From contig NZ_VLKH01000010.1 in NCBI RefSeq assembly GCF_007830175.1, positions 62,001 to 126,000 of the forward strand: 64,000 nucleotides of DNA. Reading direction: 5' to 3'. Below the pieces are notes generated by a model. The model saw only the letters and a program-made list of their open reading frames with translations, did no database searches and was not told the origin of the DNA. This DNA is from Sedimentibacter saalensis. GTDB taxonomy: Bacteria; Bacillota; Clostridia; Tissierellales; Sedimentibacteraceae. How positions within the stretch are numbered: position 1 is the stretch's first letter; every line of letters starts with the position of its first letter. Shown in pieces: positions 1 to 7,203 of this stretch. Both the position numbers and the translations under genes were made by a program.

Positions 1-486
1 TTTAAAGTTTTCATTGACTATCTTTTTCCTACCTTTATACAATCCCTTACTTTTTGCTATTGCAATACCTTCTGCTTGACGTGCTTTTATTTTAATGCGT
101 TCTTTTTCTGCCATATATGCAAGTAGTTCAAATACTATATTTGCAATTAGTTTCTTTTCTAGATCTGATTTATTTTTTGTATTTAATATTGGTGTGTCTA
201 ATACAGCAATATCAATTCCGTTAGATTGGATTTCCTGCCATTCATTTTTTATCATATCCATATTTCTTCCTAAGCGATCCAATTCTTTAATAACTAAGGT
301 GTCACCATCCCTGAGCAAACTATTTTTCAAGGTCAAATATCCGTTTCGATTAAAGTCTTTACCGCTAACTTTATCTTCAATAATATCTCTTTCATCAACT
401 CCATATTCCAATAATGCTTGTTTTTGTCTATCGGTATTTTGTTCTTTACTGCTGACCCTTATGTAACCATATATTTTATTTGACAT
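1..486 (-). CDS. Serine recombinase (resolvase/invertase family), C-terminus beyond the window
   Basis: A DNA site-specific recombinase that cuts via a catalytic serine, as in transposon resolvases and invertases. The 162 residues in the window begin MSNKIYGYIRVSS. Ser12 in the YIRVS motif matches the catalytic serine of gamma-delta resolvase. Residues 69-74 (LDRLGR) carry the conserved active-site Asp/Arg set, and residues 110-150 form the long helix with the ERIKIKARQAEG sequence typical before the DNA-binding HTH. The HTH itself lies off the left edge. The start is ATG at 486 behind AAGGGGAAG. It points away from the membrane protein/HEPN pair and suggests that this edge belongs to a mobile or rearranging element. 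Its target (res, inversion or plasmid site) cannot be told here. Confidence 0.92.
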   Translation of the reverse strand, partial: MSNKIYGYIRVSSKEQNTDRQKQALLEYGVDERDIIEDKVSGKDFNRNGYLTLKNSLLRDGDTLVIKELDRLGRNMDMIKNEWQEIQSNGIDIAVLDTPILNTKNKSDLEKKLIANIVFELLAYMAEKERIKIKARQAEGIAIAKSKGLYKGRKKIVNENFK

Positions 487-921
487 TATTTCTTCCCCTT
501 TACGTAATTTATACTAAAATAATAACATTTATGTTCCAATAGAATCAAGAGGGGTTGTGATACGTTCCATAGTTGCTTTTTGTAGTTATATGGGACGGTT
601 TAAATGTAATTTTTGATGTGCCATTGAGGTATACTCTAGTGACATATATTAATATTGCTTTTTTAAGAAGAGTTGTAACTAATTTATATGTTTGTTTAAT
701 AGTAATGATAAATCCTTATATAAAGAACTTTTCAATAGCTTGTCTGACCATTTGCATTAACAAGAAGCATATCTTTCATAAATCAACAGTTATAATATAA
801 TAGATTATAAAGACATATGGAAATTCTTGTAATAGTATGTTATGATAATTTTGTTTCAAAATTATGCTCACCAGTATAAGTCAAATCTTAACAATAAAAA
901 AATATAAAGGTGCAAAAGACT
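487..921. other. Intergenic region without a convincing gene
   Basis: This AT-rich stretch lies between the divergent recombinase and membrane-protein genes. A 75-codon open frame at 573-800 has no ribosome site and a composition like random AT-rich DNA, so it is not called. A near-ideal inverted repeat sits at 845-865. Recombinases of this class usually act on sites next to their own gene, so this spacer is where such a site would be expected, but no repeat of resolvase-site type was recognised. Confidence 0.5.
845..865. repeat. Inverted repeat upstream of the membrane-protein gene
   Basis: The arms ATAATTTTG and CAAAATTAT are perfect over 9 bp around a 3-bp centre. The repeat lies about 57 bp before the membrane-protein start, where an operator would sit. 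It is AT-rich and lacks a following T-run, so an operator or recombinase half-site pair fits better than a terminator. Confidence 0.4.
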
Positions 922-1482
922 ATGAAAAAAAAACAAAATATAAGCAAAAAGTATAGAAATTGGTTTGACTTTATTTTTCCTTCAAGGAAGATAAATATTA
1001 TGATTGCAAGTCTATTACTTTTTATAATTACTTTATTAGTTATTTTATTTCTTTTTAATTATAATGAGGATTTTCCAATTTTTACTGCAGAATTACTAAA
1101 AAGCCTATCTGAATTTTCCATGACTGTAATATTTGCTATTATAGCTTTAGGAATTAGCGTTTTTCAATCAGATAATCAGTTGATTGGAGGAGATAATAAT
1201 GAAAATAGACAAGAGTTATTTATAAGATATATTTTCTCTATATTTCCTACTATAGTAATGGTAATTTTAGGGTTTATTGTTGCCATATTATTTGAACAGA
1301 GCAATTTTTTAATTCATATTTATTCTATTATAATGATTCTTATGATGGTAAAAACAATTACTGGAATAATGAAGTACTTTATATCTTTTATGAATATTAA
1401 GATTAGCATATATCCAAATCTTAGTAATACCGAACAAATTAGCAACGTATTAAAATGCAAAAACATGTGTCATATCTTATAA
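922..1482 (+). CDS. Four-helix membrane protein of unknown function
   Basis: Not recognised as a known family. The 186-residue protein has a basic N-terminus (MKKKQNISKKYRNW) and four predicted membrane segments at about 25-46, 64-82, 103-124 and 129-150. A polar loop at 83-102 separates helices 2 and 3, and a short Cys-containing tail follows helix 4. I chose ATG 922 because AAAGGTG (906-912) stands nine bases before it. A GTG at 910 in the same frame would overlap that ribosome site. It is followed after 103 bp by the HEPN/zinc-ribbon gene in the same direction, so the two may be expressed together. Small membrane proteins beside HEPN proteins can be effectors in defence systems, but nothing in this sequence proves that role. 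Confidence 0.75.
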   Translation: MKKKQNISKKYRNWFDFIFPSRKINIMIASLLLFIITLLVILFLFNYNEDFPIFTAELLKSLSEFSMTVIFAIIALGISVFQSDNQLIGGDNNENRQELFIRYIFSIFPTIVMVILGFIVAILFEQSNFLIHIYSIIMILMMVKTITGIMKYFISFMNIKISIYPNLSNTEQISNVLKCKNMCHIL

Positions 1483-1585
1483 TCAAAAGCTTTTTGAATA
1501 AATAATAATCGCCTACAAACAGAGTATGGCATAATGATATAGATATTAATAGTATATTTTTGAAAGTTCGATAGGAGATATAAAT

Positions 1586-2503
1586 ATGAAATGGGAACAT
1601 GAATTTGCAACAGCACTTTTTAATAATGCGGTTATTTTTTTAAATGAAGCTGTTGGTTTTATAAACTTAGGTTTAAATGAAAGAAGAAATATTGTATTAT
1701 CTATTGTAAATATACAAATTGCTATAGAGTTAGCGTTAAAATCATCCATTGTTAATTATTATGGAGTTAGAACAGTGTTAATGGACCCACAGAGTAGAAT
1801 GACGGATGAAGAAATTGAAAAGTTGTTTAGAGAAAATAGGTTGAAATTAAAAGAGTATAATATGCTAAAAAATTTCACTAAGACAAAAGATGCTAATATT
1901 GAAGTGTATAATTTTGAAAAAACACAATATAAGCATATGGAACAATTTCAGAAATATAGAAATCAAATCTTACATTCTTCATATATTTTTTCTGATGAGG
2001 AGATTAAAAAGATAGAGCAAGATATAATATATGTTTTAATACATATTATGGGTATTTTGATGAGTGATAGTACGGATTATGAATATAAACATTTTATGCA
2101 AGAATATCTTAATGGTCGAGAATATTCTAAACTTCTTCATAATCCTATATATAACCGAGAGTTATATGAGTTCTTAGAGAATGAATATGATAAACTTTAT
2201 ACATGCCCATATTGTAGTACCAGAACAGTAACGCCATATAAATATTGTGCACGATGCTTAACCAATTTTGATGTTTCAAAAGATATTTTTGCTTTTGTTA
2301 AATGTGGGTGGTGTGGAGAAGAAATGGTAATATGTGATTCTGGTAATATTGAGTATAATAATAACATGATTAAAGGACTATGCTTGAATTGTGGTGAGGA
2401 TACCATAGTTTATAAATGCCATAAATGTCATGACTTTGTAAATGTTGAATTGTTTGATAAATCAGACTGTTGCGAGAATTATTGTAAAAGGGATACACTA
2501 TAA
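1586..2503 (+). CDS. HEPN-domain protein with C-terminal zinc ribbons
   Basis: A 305-residue protein with two parts. Residues 1-160 are helical and look like a HEPN domain: an ELALKS segment (48-53) resembles the conserved first helix, and RNQILH (Arg125 to His130) is the RX4H motif that forms the active site in HEPN ribonucleases. Residues 207-300 hold a string of metal-binding knuckles: CPYC (207-210) with CARC (221-224), CGWC (240-243) with CLNC (266-269), and CHKC (278-281) with CC and C at 295-300. The start ATG follows AGGAGA at good spacing. HEPN proteins serve in toxin-antitoxin, abortive infection and RNA processing, and the zinc ribbons could bind nucleic acid. The exact function is unknown; the HEPN assignment rests on motif reading alone. 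Confidence 0.8.
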   Translation: MKWEHEFATALFNNAVIFLNEAVGFINLGLNERRNIVLSIVNIQIAIELALKSSIVNYYGVRTVLMDPQSRMTDEEIEKLFRENRLKLKEYNMLKNFTKTKDANIEVYNFEKTQYKHMEQFQKYRNQILHSSYIFSDEEIKKIEQDIIYVLIHIMGILMSDSTDYEYKHFMQEYLNGREYSKLLHNPIYNRELYEFLENEYDKLYTCPYCSTRTVTPYKYCARCLTNFDVSKDIFAFVKCGWCGEEMVICDSGNIEYNNNMIKGLCLNCGEDTIVYKCHKCHDFVNVELFDKSDCCENYCKRDTL

Positions 2504-2826
2504 TAAATAAAAATATATGTTTAAAAGGTTTCTATAGAATTACTAATATTTGGCGGTCATCTGCATAAAGTTATATGGTTCTTTTGAAACTGCCACGGTG
2601 TATATTGTACCGATATTTTGTATACTTGCTTCGATTTTTCACAGCAGATAATGAACATGATGATGAAGTAACTGGAATTTAAATGGTTTCCGTTTAAAGC
2701 TTCTTCATAAAAAGATATAGTTGAGAAATTATATAAGAATATAGTAAGTAAAAAGTATGATTCAAGATTTTTATAAGTAGTTTAGGGAATACAAAAAATG
2801 AATGGAATTTGGACAAAGTAAAAGAA

Positions 2827-2872
2827 AAAGGGCAGAACCTACACAATAGTGTATGTCTGCTCTTAATTTTTT
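2827..2872 (+). terminator. Rho-independent terminator-like hairpin
   Basis: AGGGCAGA...TACAC pairs with GTGTA...TCTGCTCTT and is followed by AATTTTTT. It lies about 325 bp beyond the HEPN gene, so it may end that transcript or belong to lost DNA. Confidence 0.55.
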
Positions 2873-2906
2873 ATATATTAAAATTAACTTTGTAAAAATA
2901 CTACAA

Positions 2907-2932
2907 AAGACTCGCTGATTGGCCAGAGTCTT
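2907..2932. terminator. Hairpin of uncertain role
   Basis: The arms AAGACTC and GAGTCTT enclose a 12-base loop. On the minus strand the hairpin is followed by TTTTG, so it could terminate leftward transcription. No leftward gene lies directly upstream of it. Confidence 0.35.
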
Positions 2933-3181
2933 ATATGTTAATTAACTATATTTCGCAACTTTCCCAATCTCATGTGCTTCTTTATGTTTTGAGCGAGTAG
3001 CTTTACCTCCCAAGTGATAGGATGTAATATGTAATTAACACTTCTTTTTAATTTCAATGTTTTTGGGTCATAACTTCTTTATATAATAACTACATTTTAC
3101 TTTCTTTTATAATAAAAAATGTCCCAAAAATTTCCTAGATTATTATACTGCTATTATATTCTCTGCATAATATTGTTAAGT

Positions 3182-3210
3182 TAGACAAGAACTTTTTTGC
3201 TTGGTATAAT
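3182..3210 (+). promoter_or_regulatory. Promoter-like -35/-10 pair
   Basis: TAGACA, 17 bp, TATAAT, with the hexamers close to sigma-A consensus. It reads toward the creatininase remnant at 3295 and no longer drives an intact gene. Confidence 0.45.
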
Positions 3211-3294
3211 ATTGGTGAAATTATGTATTTTAGCTCGTCAAATATGTAGTTAGTTTCTGAATTCTTGTCTTAACATTTACTCCTTTTTTGATGC

Positions 3295-3381
3295 ACAGCT
3301 GAATGGGGTAAAGAAATACTTGAAAGTACTGTTAATTATGTAGCAGATTTTATTTTAAAGTTTGAGAAAGTAAAGCTATAA
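3295..3381 (+). pseudogene. C-terminal fragment of a creatininase-family gene
   Basis: The frame reads TAEWGKEILES...VKL and then stops. It matches the last 27 or so residues of the intact creatininase homologue at 6380-7138 (VEWGKEMLQTT...VKL). Nothing upstream in this frame continues the match. It lies on the plus strand, whereas the N-terminal two-thirds of a decayed creatininase gene lies at 4765-5232 on the minus strand, so either the locus was rearranged or two copies decayed. Confidence 0.75.
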
Positions 3382-3441
3382 ACATAAAGGTTTAACAAAC
3401 AATATTTTACTTTTTTAATATACATTCCCTCTAATAAAAAG

Positions 3442-3472
3442 AAAAAGGCAATTTCATTAAATTGGCTTTTTT
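3442..3472 (-). terminator. Terminator hairpin after the DegT-type gene
   Basis: The arms AAAAAGGCAATTT and AAATTGGCTTTTT pair with one mismatch. The flanking A and T runs make it usable in both directions. It sits 15 bp after the stop of the minus-strand PLP enzyme gene. Confidence 0.6.
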
Positions 3473-3486
3473 CTTTTGAAATTTAT

Positions 3487-4557
3487 TTATAAATTATATT
3501 CGAATCTTTCTAAAATATCACAAATATATTGCATATGCTTTTCATTATATCTTTGATCGCAAGAAATCGATAAAACATTATTATATATGTAATTAGCATT
3601 TGGGAATGATTCTAAATTTACTGAATCATTTATAGGCCAATAAATCGTACTAATGATTTTATTACTTGTTAAATAGTTTTGTAAATCTAATCTTTTGTTT
3701 GAATAAATTGTAAGGTGACTTGGAACAGAATCATCATCAAGATCAGGAAATACTAATGTGAAATTTGAATTTTCTTTGAGATGATCAATGAGATATTGAT
3801 AATTAGCCCTTCTTCTTTCAACCAAAGCTTGTACATTAAAATGTTCTGCAACTTTTATGGAGTCTTCATCACTTTTATATATGTTAAATACTTTTCGTAA
3901 ATTCATTTCAGCATTCCAGAATATTTTTGTTGCTTCTTGTAAATTATCGGAATCTGAATGCTCTAAATATTCTTTTTTCATGCTCATGGCTAAATTTCTG
4001 GCAGCAATATGATTTTTATCAGAATCTAATAGGCCAAAGGTAAATTTTCCATGTGTTTTAATTGCAAATCCGCCTGATGCGATACCTATCCATTTTCGCA
4101 AACTTCCGACTATATAATCACAATTGGGGTCAATGCCATTTCTTGAGAACATGGAATGAGTTGTATCTTCTATCACTGAAACACCGTTTTCTGAACATAG
4201 TTTAATAAAATCCCTGTCATAATAACAAAATCCAAAATATCCACATATTAAAATTACACTGATTTTTGTAATCAATTCATTGTTGAAAATTGGTTTCATA
4301 TTTTTATCTATATCATAAAACACCAGTTCATAACCAGATTTCACAAAAGGGGCTATTACGGTTTCGCAAGTATATGCCGGTAAATACGCTATTCTTTTTT
4401 TATCCTTTATTTTAAGATCCTCTAATGCATAGTATATTCCGCAACGACCGGACATTAAATATGCCATATCACCATCAATAGGGCACATGCTTTTTAAAAA
4501 GTTATTTTTATTTTCATTTAGTTCCTCATTACAAAAAAAACCACCAATCTCATTCAT
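3487..4557 (-). CDS. DegT/DnrJ/EryC1-like PLP-dependent aminotransferase-fold protein
   Basis: A 356-residue fold-type I PLP enzyme of the family that transaminates keto-sugars or builds aminohydroxybenzoate. Visible marks are LPAYTCETVIAPF (59-71), where substrate and cofactor phosphate bind, EDTTHS (130-135) holding the Asp that contacts the pyridine nitrogen, and SLRKW (152-156) with Lys155 as the likely Schiff-base lysine, followed by SGGF. GGAGG lies five bases before ATG 4557. It stands alone between two creatininase remnants, with no nucleotide-sugar or polysaccharide genes nearby, so the substrate cannot be inferred. The family call is firm in outline; the reaction is not known. Confidence 0.8.
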   Translation of the reverse strand: MNEIGGFFCNEELNENKNNFLKSMCPIDGDMAYLMSGRCGIYYALEDLKIKDKKRIAYLPAYTCETVIAPFVKSGYELVFYDIDKNMKPIFNNELITKISVILICGYFGFCYYDRDFIKLCSENGVSVIEDTTHSMFSRNGIDPNCDYIVGSLRKWIGIASGGFAIKTHGKFTFGLLDSDKNHIAARNLAMSMKKEYLEHSDSDNLQEATKIFWNAEMNLRKVFNIYKSDEDSIKVAEHFNVQALVERRRANYQYLIDHLKENSNFTLVFPDLDDDSVPSHLTIYSNKRLDLQNYLTSNKIISTIYWPINDSVNLESFPNANYIYNNVLSISCDQRYNEKHMQYICDILERFEYNL

Positions 4558-4764
4558 ATGGGCCTCCAGTTGCCGCTACCGATGACGGCACGTGTTATAA
4601 ATGGTGTGCGGGTGTCACCACTTTTTTATATTTATTATAATACACCTTATTTGTTAATACAATTGATATACGTTCAGCAAATACATACTTGGGCATATTT
4701 GACTACAGCTTCTATTCTTCCTTTGCTTTCTGAATCAGAACCTCTACAAAGATAAATGTGAAGT
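4558..4764. other. Leader of the DegT-type gene, no gene seen
   Basis: A 65-codon open frame here overlaps the DegT ribosome site in antisense and has no homology or ribosome site, so it is not a gene. The distal part merges into the creatininase remnant. Confidence 0.4.
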
Positions 4765-5232
4765 CTCCTATGCACCAGCAAGCATGTCCACCTTTCCAGT
4801 TTGGGTTTATTTGATATGCAAGAGTCTACCAATCGATTATAGCGCAAATAGCACCTTCTTATTCATGTTTAATGCAACTCTATTAAGAACAGGTGTGTTT
4901 CCACCATGACCATTTAAAAATATAATTCTTCTTGCACCATAATTAAATAATTACTATGTTATTTTTGTCATTATTAAAAACAAACCTTCATTCCCTATAA
5001 AAAATGTTCCAGGAAAATTCATATGATGGTCAACCATGCCAAAGGGCATAACCAGAATGCTTAAAATATCCACTTTTCTTTCCAGCAATTCTACAATTTT
5101 ATTAGGTATTATGAAATCTGTTCCCAAGCCAAGATGTGAACCATAATTTTCCACACTCCCAAGAGGTACTATAAAAATATCTTTTTCAAAATATTATTGT
5201 ATCTGCATCTATGAATGATGTTCTAACCTCAT
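4765..5232 (-). pseudogene. Decayed creatininase-family amidohydrolase gene
   Basis: Reading leftward from an ATG at 5232 with GGGAG upstream, the three frames together give MRLEHHS, then VPLGSVENYGSHLGLGTD, then NYGARRIIFLNGHGGN, then NPNWKGGHA. Each block aligns in order with the intact homologue at 6380-7138 (IGSIECHGRHLPLGTD, RHGARKLLILNGHGGN, NPKWKGGHG). Several stops and frameshifts separate the blocks. The conserved ExHGxH metal site now reads ENYGSH, so a metal-binding His is lost. The C-terminal third is missing here; a piece like it lies inverted at 3295-3381. This is an older duplicate of the working gene. Confidence 0.85.
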
Positions 5233-5288
5233 GGCTTTTCTCCCTTTGAATCATTATAAAATTATAATTATATAATTATATTTGAAAA

Positions 5289-6365
5289 TTAAAATTTATT
5301 TAACACATCTACGTCTAAACTTTTTATAATCTCACAAGCCAAAGCCACTCCGTTAGCATAATCTTCATATGAAGATATGCCGAAATGAGTGTGAGCATAT
5401 CGAACCGGTATTCCTATAACAATTGTTGGTACCCCCTTATTTGATAAATGAATTGCAGCTCCATTTGTAGAACCGGATTTTCTTACAGATTCTTGAGCCG
5501 GTATATTATTCTTTTTACATAAATCTAAAGCAAAACGTTGAAATCGAGGATTAGTTATCATTTTTGAATCTATATGTCTCAACATGGGTCCTTTTTTTAT
5601 TGCAGTTTGTATTTCATACTCAGAAACAACAGTATCATCAGCTGGGCAGCCTTCAAATACTATTGCTATATCAGGTCTAACTGTATTTGCTGTCAATGTG
5701 GCGCCCCTAACACCTACTTCCTCTTGCGAAGCAGTAGCACCTACTATATCAACATTCAATTCGACATTTTCAAGCTCCTTAAGCGTACTAATAATTGAAG
5801 CACACCCTAACCTGCAGTCAAAACTTTTTCCTATCATTAAATCATGCTCATCATTATACTCAAAAGATACTGCCGGGCAAATAGGTTCACCAATTCTAAC
5901 TTTAAATTTATCGGTAGCCTCCTCTTTTGACGTAGCACCAACATCAACTGTGATATCATAAATATCCAATGGATTCCTTCGTTCTTTTTCTGTCATAAAA
6001 TGAGGTGGTTTGCTTGAAGTAATACCTAATATATATTCGCCTTCAGAATTTCTAACCCAAACTTTGTGAGCAGGTATATTGCTGTTTATCCACCCACCTA
6101 TAGGTATTATTTGCAATGTTCCATTTGGTCTAATTGCTTGTACCATAAATCCAACTTCGTCACTATGAGCGTCCAATTGAACTATCGGCCTGTTTCCTTT
6201 ATTTCCTTTCCTATATACATACAAGTTCCTAAGAGTATCTTCTTTTATTGTACCTAAATCACTTGAATATTTACGCAATTCATTTACCACTAAATCTTCA
6301 AAGCCCGAGGTTCCATTTGCATTAGATATATCAGCAATCATTTTTAATGTATTTTTTTTATCCAT
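5289..6365 (-). CDS. M42 family metallo-aminopeptidase
   Basis: A cytosolic dinuclear-metal aminopeptidase or deblocking peptidase of the FrvX/YsdC group (358 residues, normal length). LDAHSDEVGFM near residue 70 carries the first metal-binding His and Asp; GKSFDCRLGC near 185 supplies the bridging Asp; ASQEEVGVRGA near 215 holds the catalytic Glu pair; and RYAHTHFGISSYED near the end has the last metal His. ATG 6365 is preceded by GGTGA. A TTG at 6377 in frame would nearly abut the previous stop, so ATG is preferred. It is the last gene of the peptide-transport operon, 14 bp after the creatininase homologue, and probably trims imported peptides. Confidence 0.9.
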   Translation of the reverse strand: MDKKNTLKMIADISNANGTSGFEDLVVNELRKYSSDLGTIKEDTLRNLYVYRKGNKGNRPIVQLDAHSDEVGFMVQAIRPNGTLQIIPIGGWINSNIPAHKVWVRNSEGEYILGITSSKPPHFMTEKERRNPLDIYDITVDVGATSKEEATDKFKVRIGEPICPAVSFEYNDEHDLMIGKSFDCRLGCASIISTLKELENVELNVDIVGATASQEEVGVRGATLTANTVRPDIAIVFEGCPADDTVVSEYEIQTAIKKGPMLRHIDSKMITNPRFQRFALDLCKKNNIPAQESVRKSGSTNGAAIHLSNKGVPTIVIGIPVRYAHTHFGISSYEDYANGVALACEIIKSLDVDVLNKF

Positions 6366-6379
6366 GTTATTCACCAATT

Positions 6380-7138
6380 CTATAGTTTTACTAATTTTAA
6401 TTCTTCTATTAAATCTACTATATAGTTAGCAGTTGTCTGAAGCATTTCTTTACCCCATTCCACTGTTGCGGTATTAGGATGGTCAGGACCAATCCAACCA
6501 TTTTCAGTAACATTCGGTGTATTCCTTAGCACTTCAAACTCTACTCCTTTAAAACGAATTGTTCTAAACCCGGTTGCTACTAAGTTGTCACTAATATTTT
6601 TTAACTCTAATGGTCCGCCTATTTCTTCTTCATCTACTAAAGATGGATCAACACCCATTACACCAGCAGTTTCTTCTCCACCTCCGTGTCCACCTTTCCA
6701 TTTTGGGTTCATGTCCCATGCCATGAGCCACCAATTAAGCATCACGACCATAGCACCTTTCTTTTCAAATGATAATCCAATTCTTTCTATAACTTTTATA
6801 TTTCCTCCATGCCCATTTAATATTAAGAGCTTTCTCGCACCATGCCTATATAAATTGTCTATAACTGAATATAAAAATTGATACAATACCTCATTATCAA
6901 TATTAATTGTTCCAGGGTAATCCTCCAACGATTGGCAAGCACCATATGGGATAGTAGGCGCAATTAATACATCACTTTTTTCCTCAATAAGTTCTAATAT
7001 TTTATCTGGTATTAATGTATCTGTACCTAAAGGTAAATGTCTGCCATGGCATTCAATGCTTCCGATTGCTATTATAACCATATCATTTTCATCAAAATAT
7101 TTTTTTGCTTTAGGCCATGTTAAATTTGATAATCTCAA
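6380..7138 (-). CDS. Creatininase-family amidohydrolase
   Basis: A 252-residue metal-dependent amidohydrolase. SIECHGRHLPLGTD (27-40) gives the metal ligands Glu29, His31 and Asp40 of creatininase; LNGHGGN near 108 and GGHGGGEETAG near 152 complete the metal and catalytic set. Family members open creatinine, form mycofactocin-type peptide products or cleave cyclic amides, so the substrate is open. The start is TTG 7138 with GGAGG eight bases upstream; a nearby ATG is out of frame. It lies between the binding-protein gene and the M42 peptidase in one operon, which points to a small imported amide or modified peptide. A decayed paralogue lies 1.2 kb downstream. Confidence 0.88.
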   Translation of the reverse strand: MRLSNLTWPKAKKYFDENDMVIIAIGSIECHGRHLPLGTDTLIPDKILELIEEKSDVLIAPTIPYGACQSLEDYPGTINIDNEVLYQFLYSVIDNLYRHGARKLLILNGHGGNIKVIERIGLSFEKKGAMVVMLNWWLMAWDMNPKWKGGHGGGEETAGVMGVDPSLVDEEEIGGPLELKNISDNLVATGFRTIRFKGVEFEVLRNTPNVTENGWIGPDHPNTATVEWGKEMLQTTANYIVDLIEELKLVKL

Positions 7139-7165
7139 TCATTCATCCTCCTTCTTGTTTTAACA

Positions 7166-7197
7166 GTACAATCCTACTACATAAAGTAGGATTGTAC
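7166..7197 (-). other. Perfect 13-bp stem hairpin inside the operon
   Basis: The arms GTACAATCCTACT and AGTAGGATTGTAC are perfectly complementary around ACATAA. On the transcribed strand no T-run follows (TGTTAAAACAAG), so it is not a standard terminator. Stable hairpins directly after a binding-protein gene commonly protect its mRNA and let it be made in excess over downstream genes; that role is inferred. Confidence 0.7.
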
Positions 7198-7203
7198 TTA
7201 GAA

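Larger units (their letters stand above)
2504..3486. other. Long gene-poor stretch with degraded sequence
   Basis: No intact gene is seen in nearly 1 kb. It contains two hairpins (2827-2864 and 2907-2932), a promoter-like sequence at 3182-3210, and a short creatininase C-terminal remnant at 3295-3381. All frames of the remaining sequence are broken by stops. It looks like decayed accessory DNA between the HEPN module and the DegT-type gene. Confidence 0.55.

Noticed and set aside
95..466. Plus-strand open frame of 123 codons
   Set aside because: It is the antisense shadow of the serine recombinase, whose minus-strand frame has the catalytic motifs and a ribosome site.
573..800. 75-codon open frame in the recombinase spacer
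   Set aside because: No ribosome site, no motif, and composition as expected for AT-rich non-coding DNA.
4558..4755. 65-codon plus-strand frame starting beside the DegT ribosome site
   Set aside because: Starts inside the antisense of the GGAGG site and shows no protein-like sequence.
4954..5154. 66-codon minus-strand frame as a stand-alone gene
   Set aside because: It is one open block of the decayed creatininase gene, with homologous blocks on both sides in other frames.
7166..7197. Operon terminator between the binding-protein and creatininase genes
   Set aside because: No T-run follows on the transcribed strand and the downstream gene has a good ribosome site but no own promoter that I can see.
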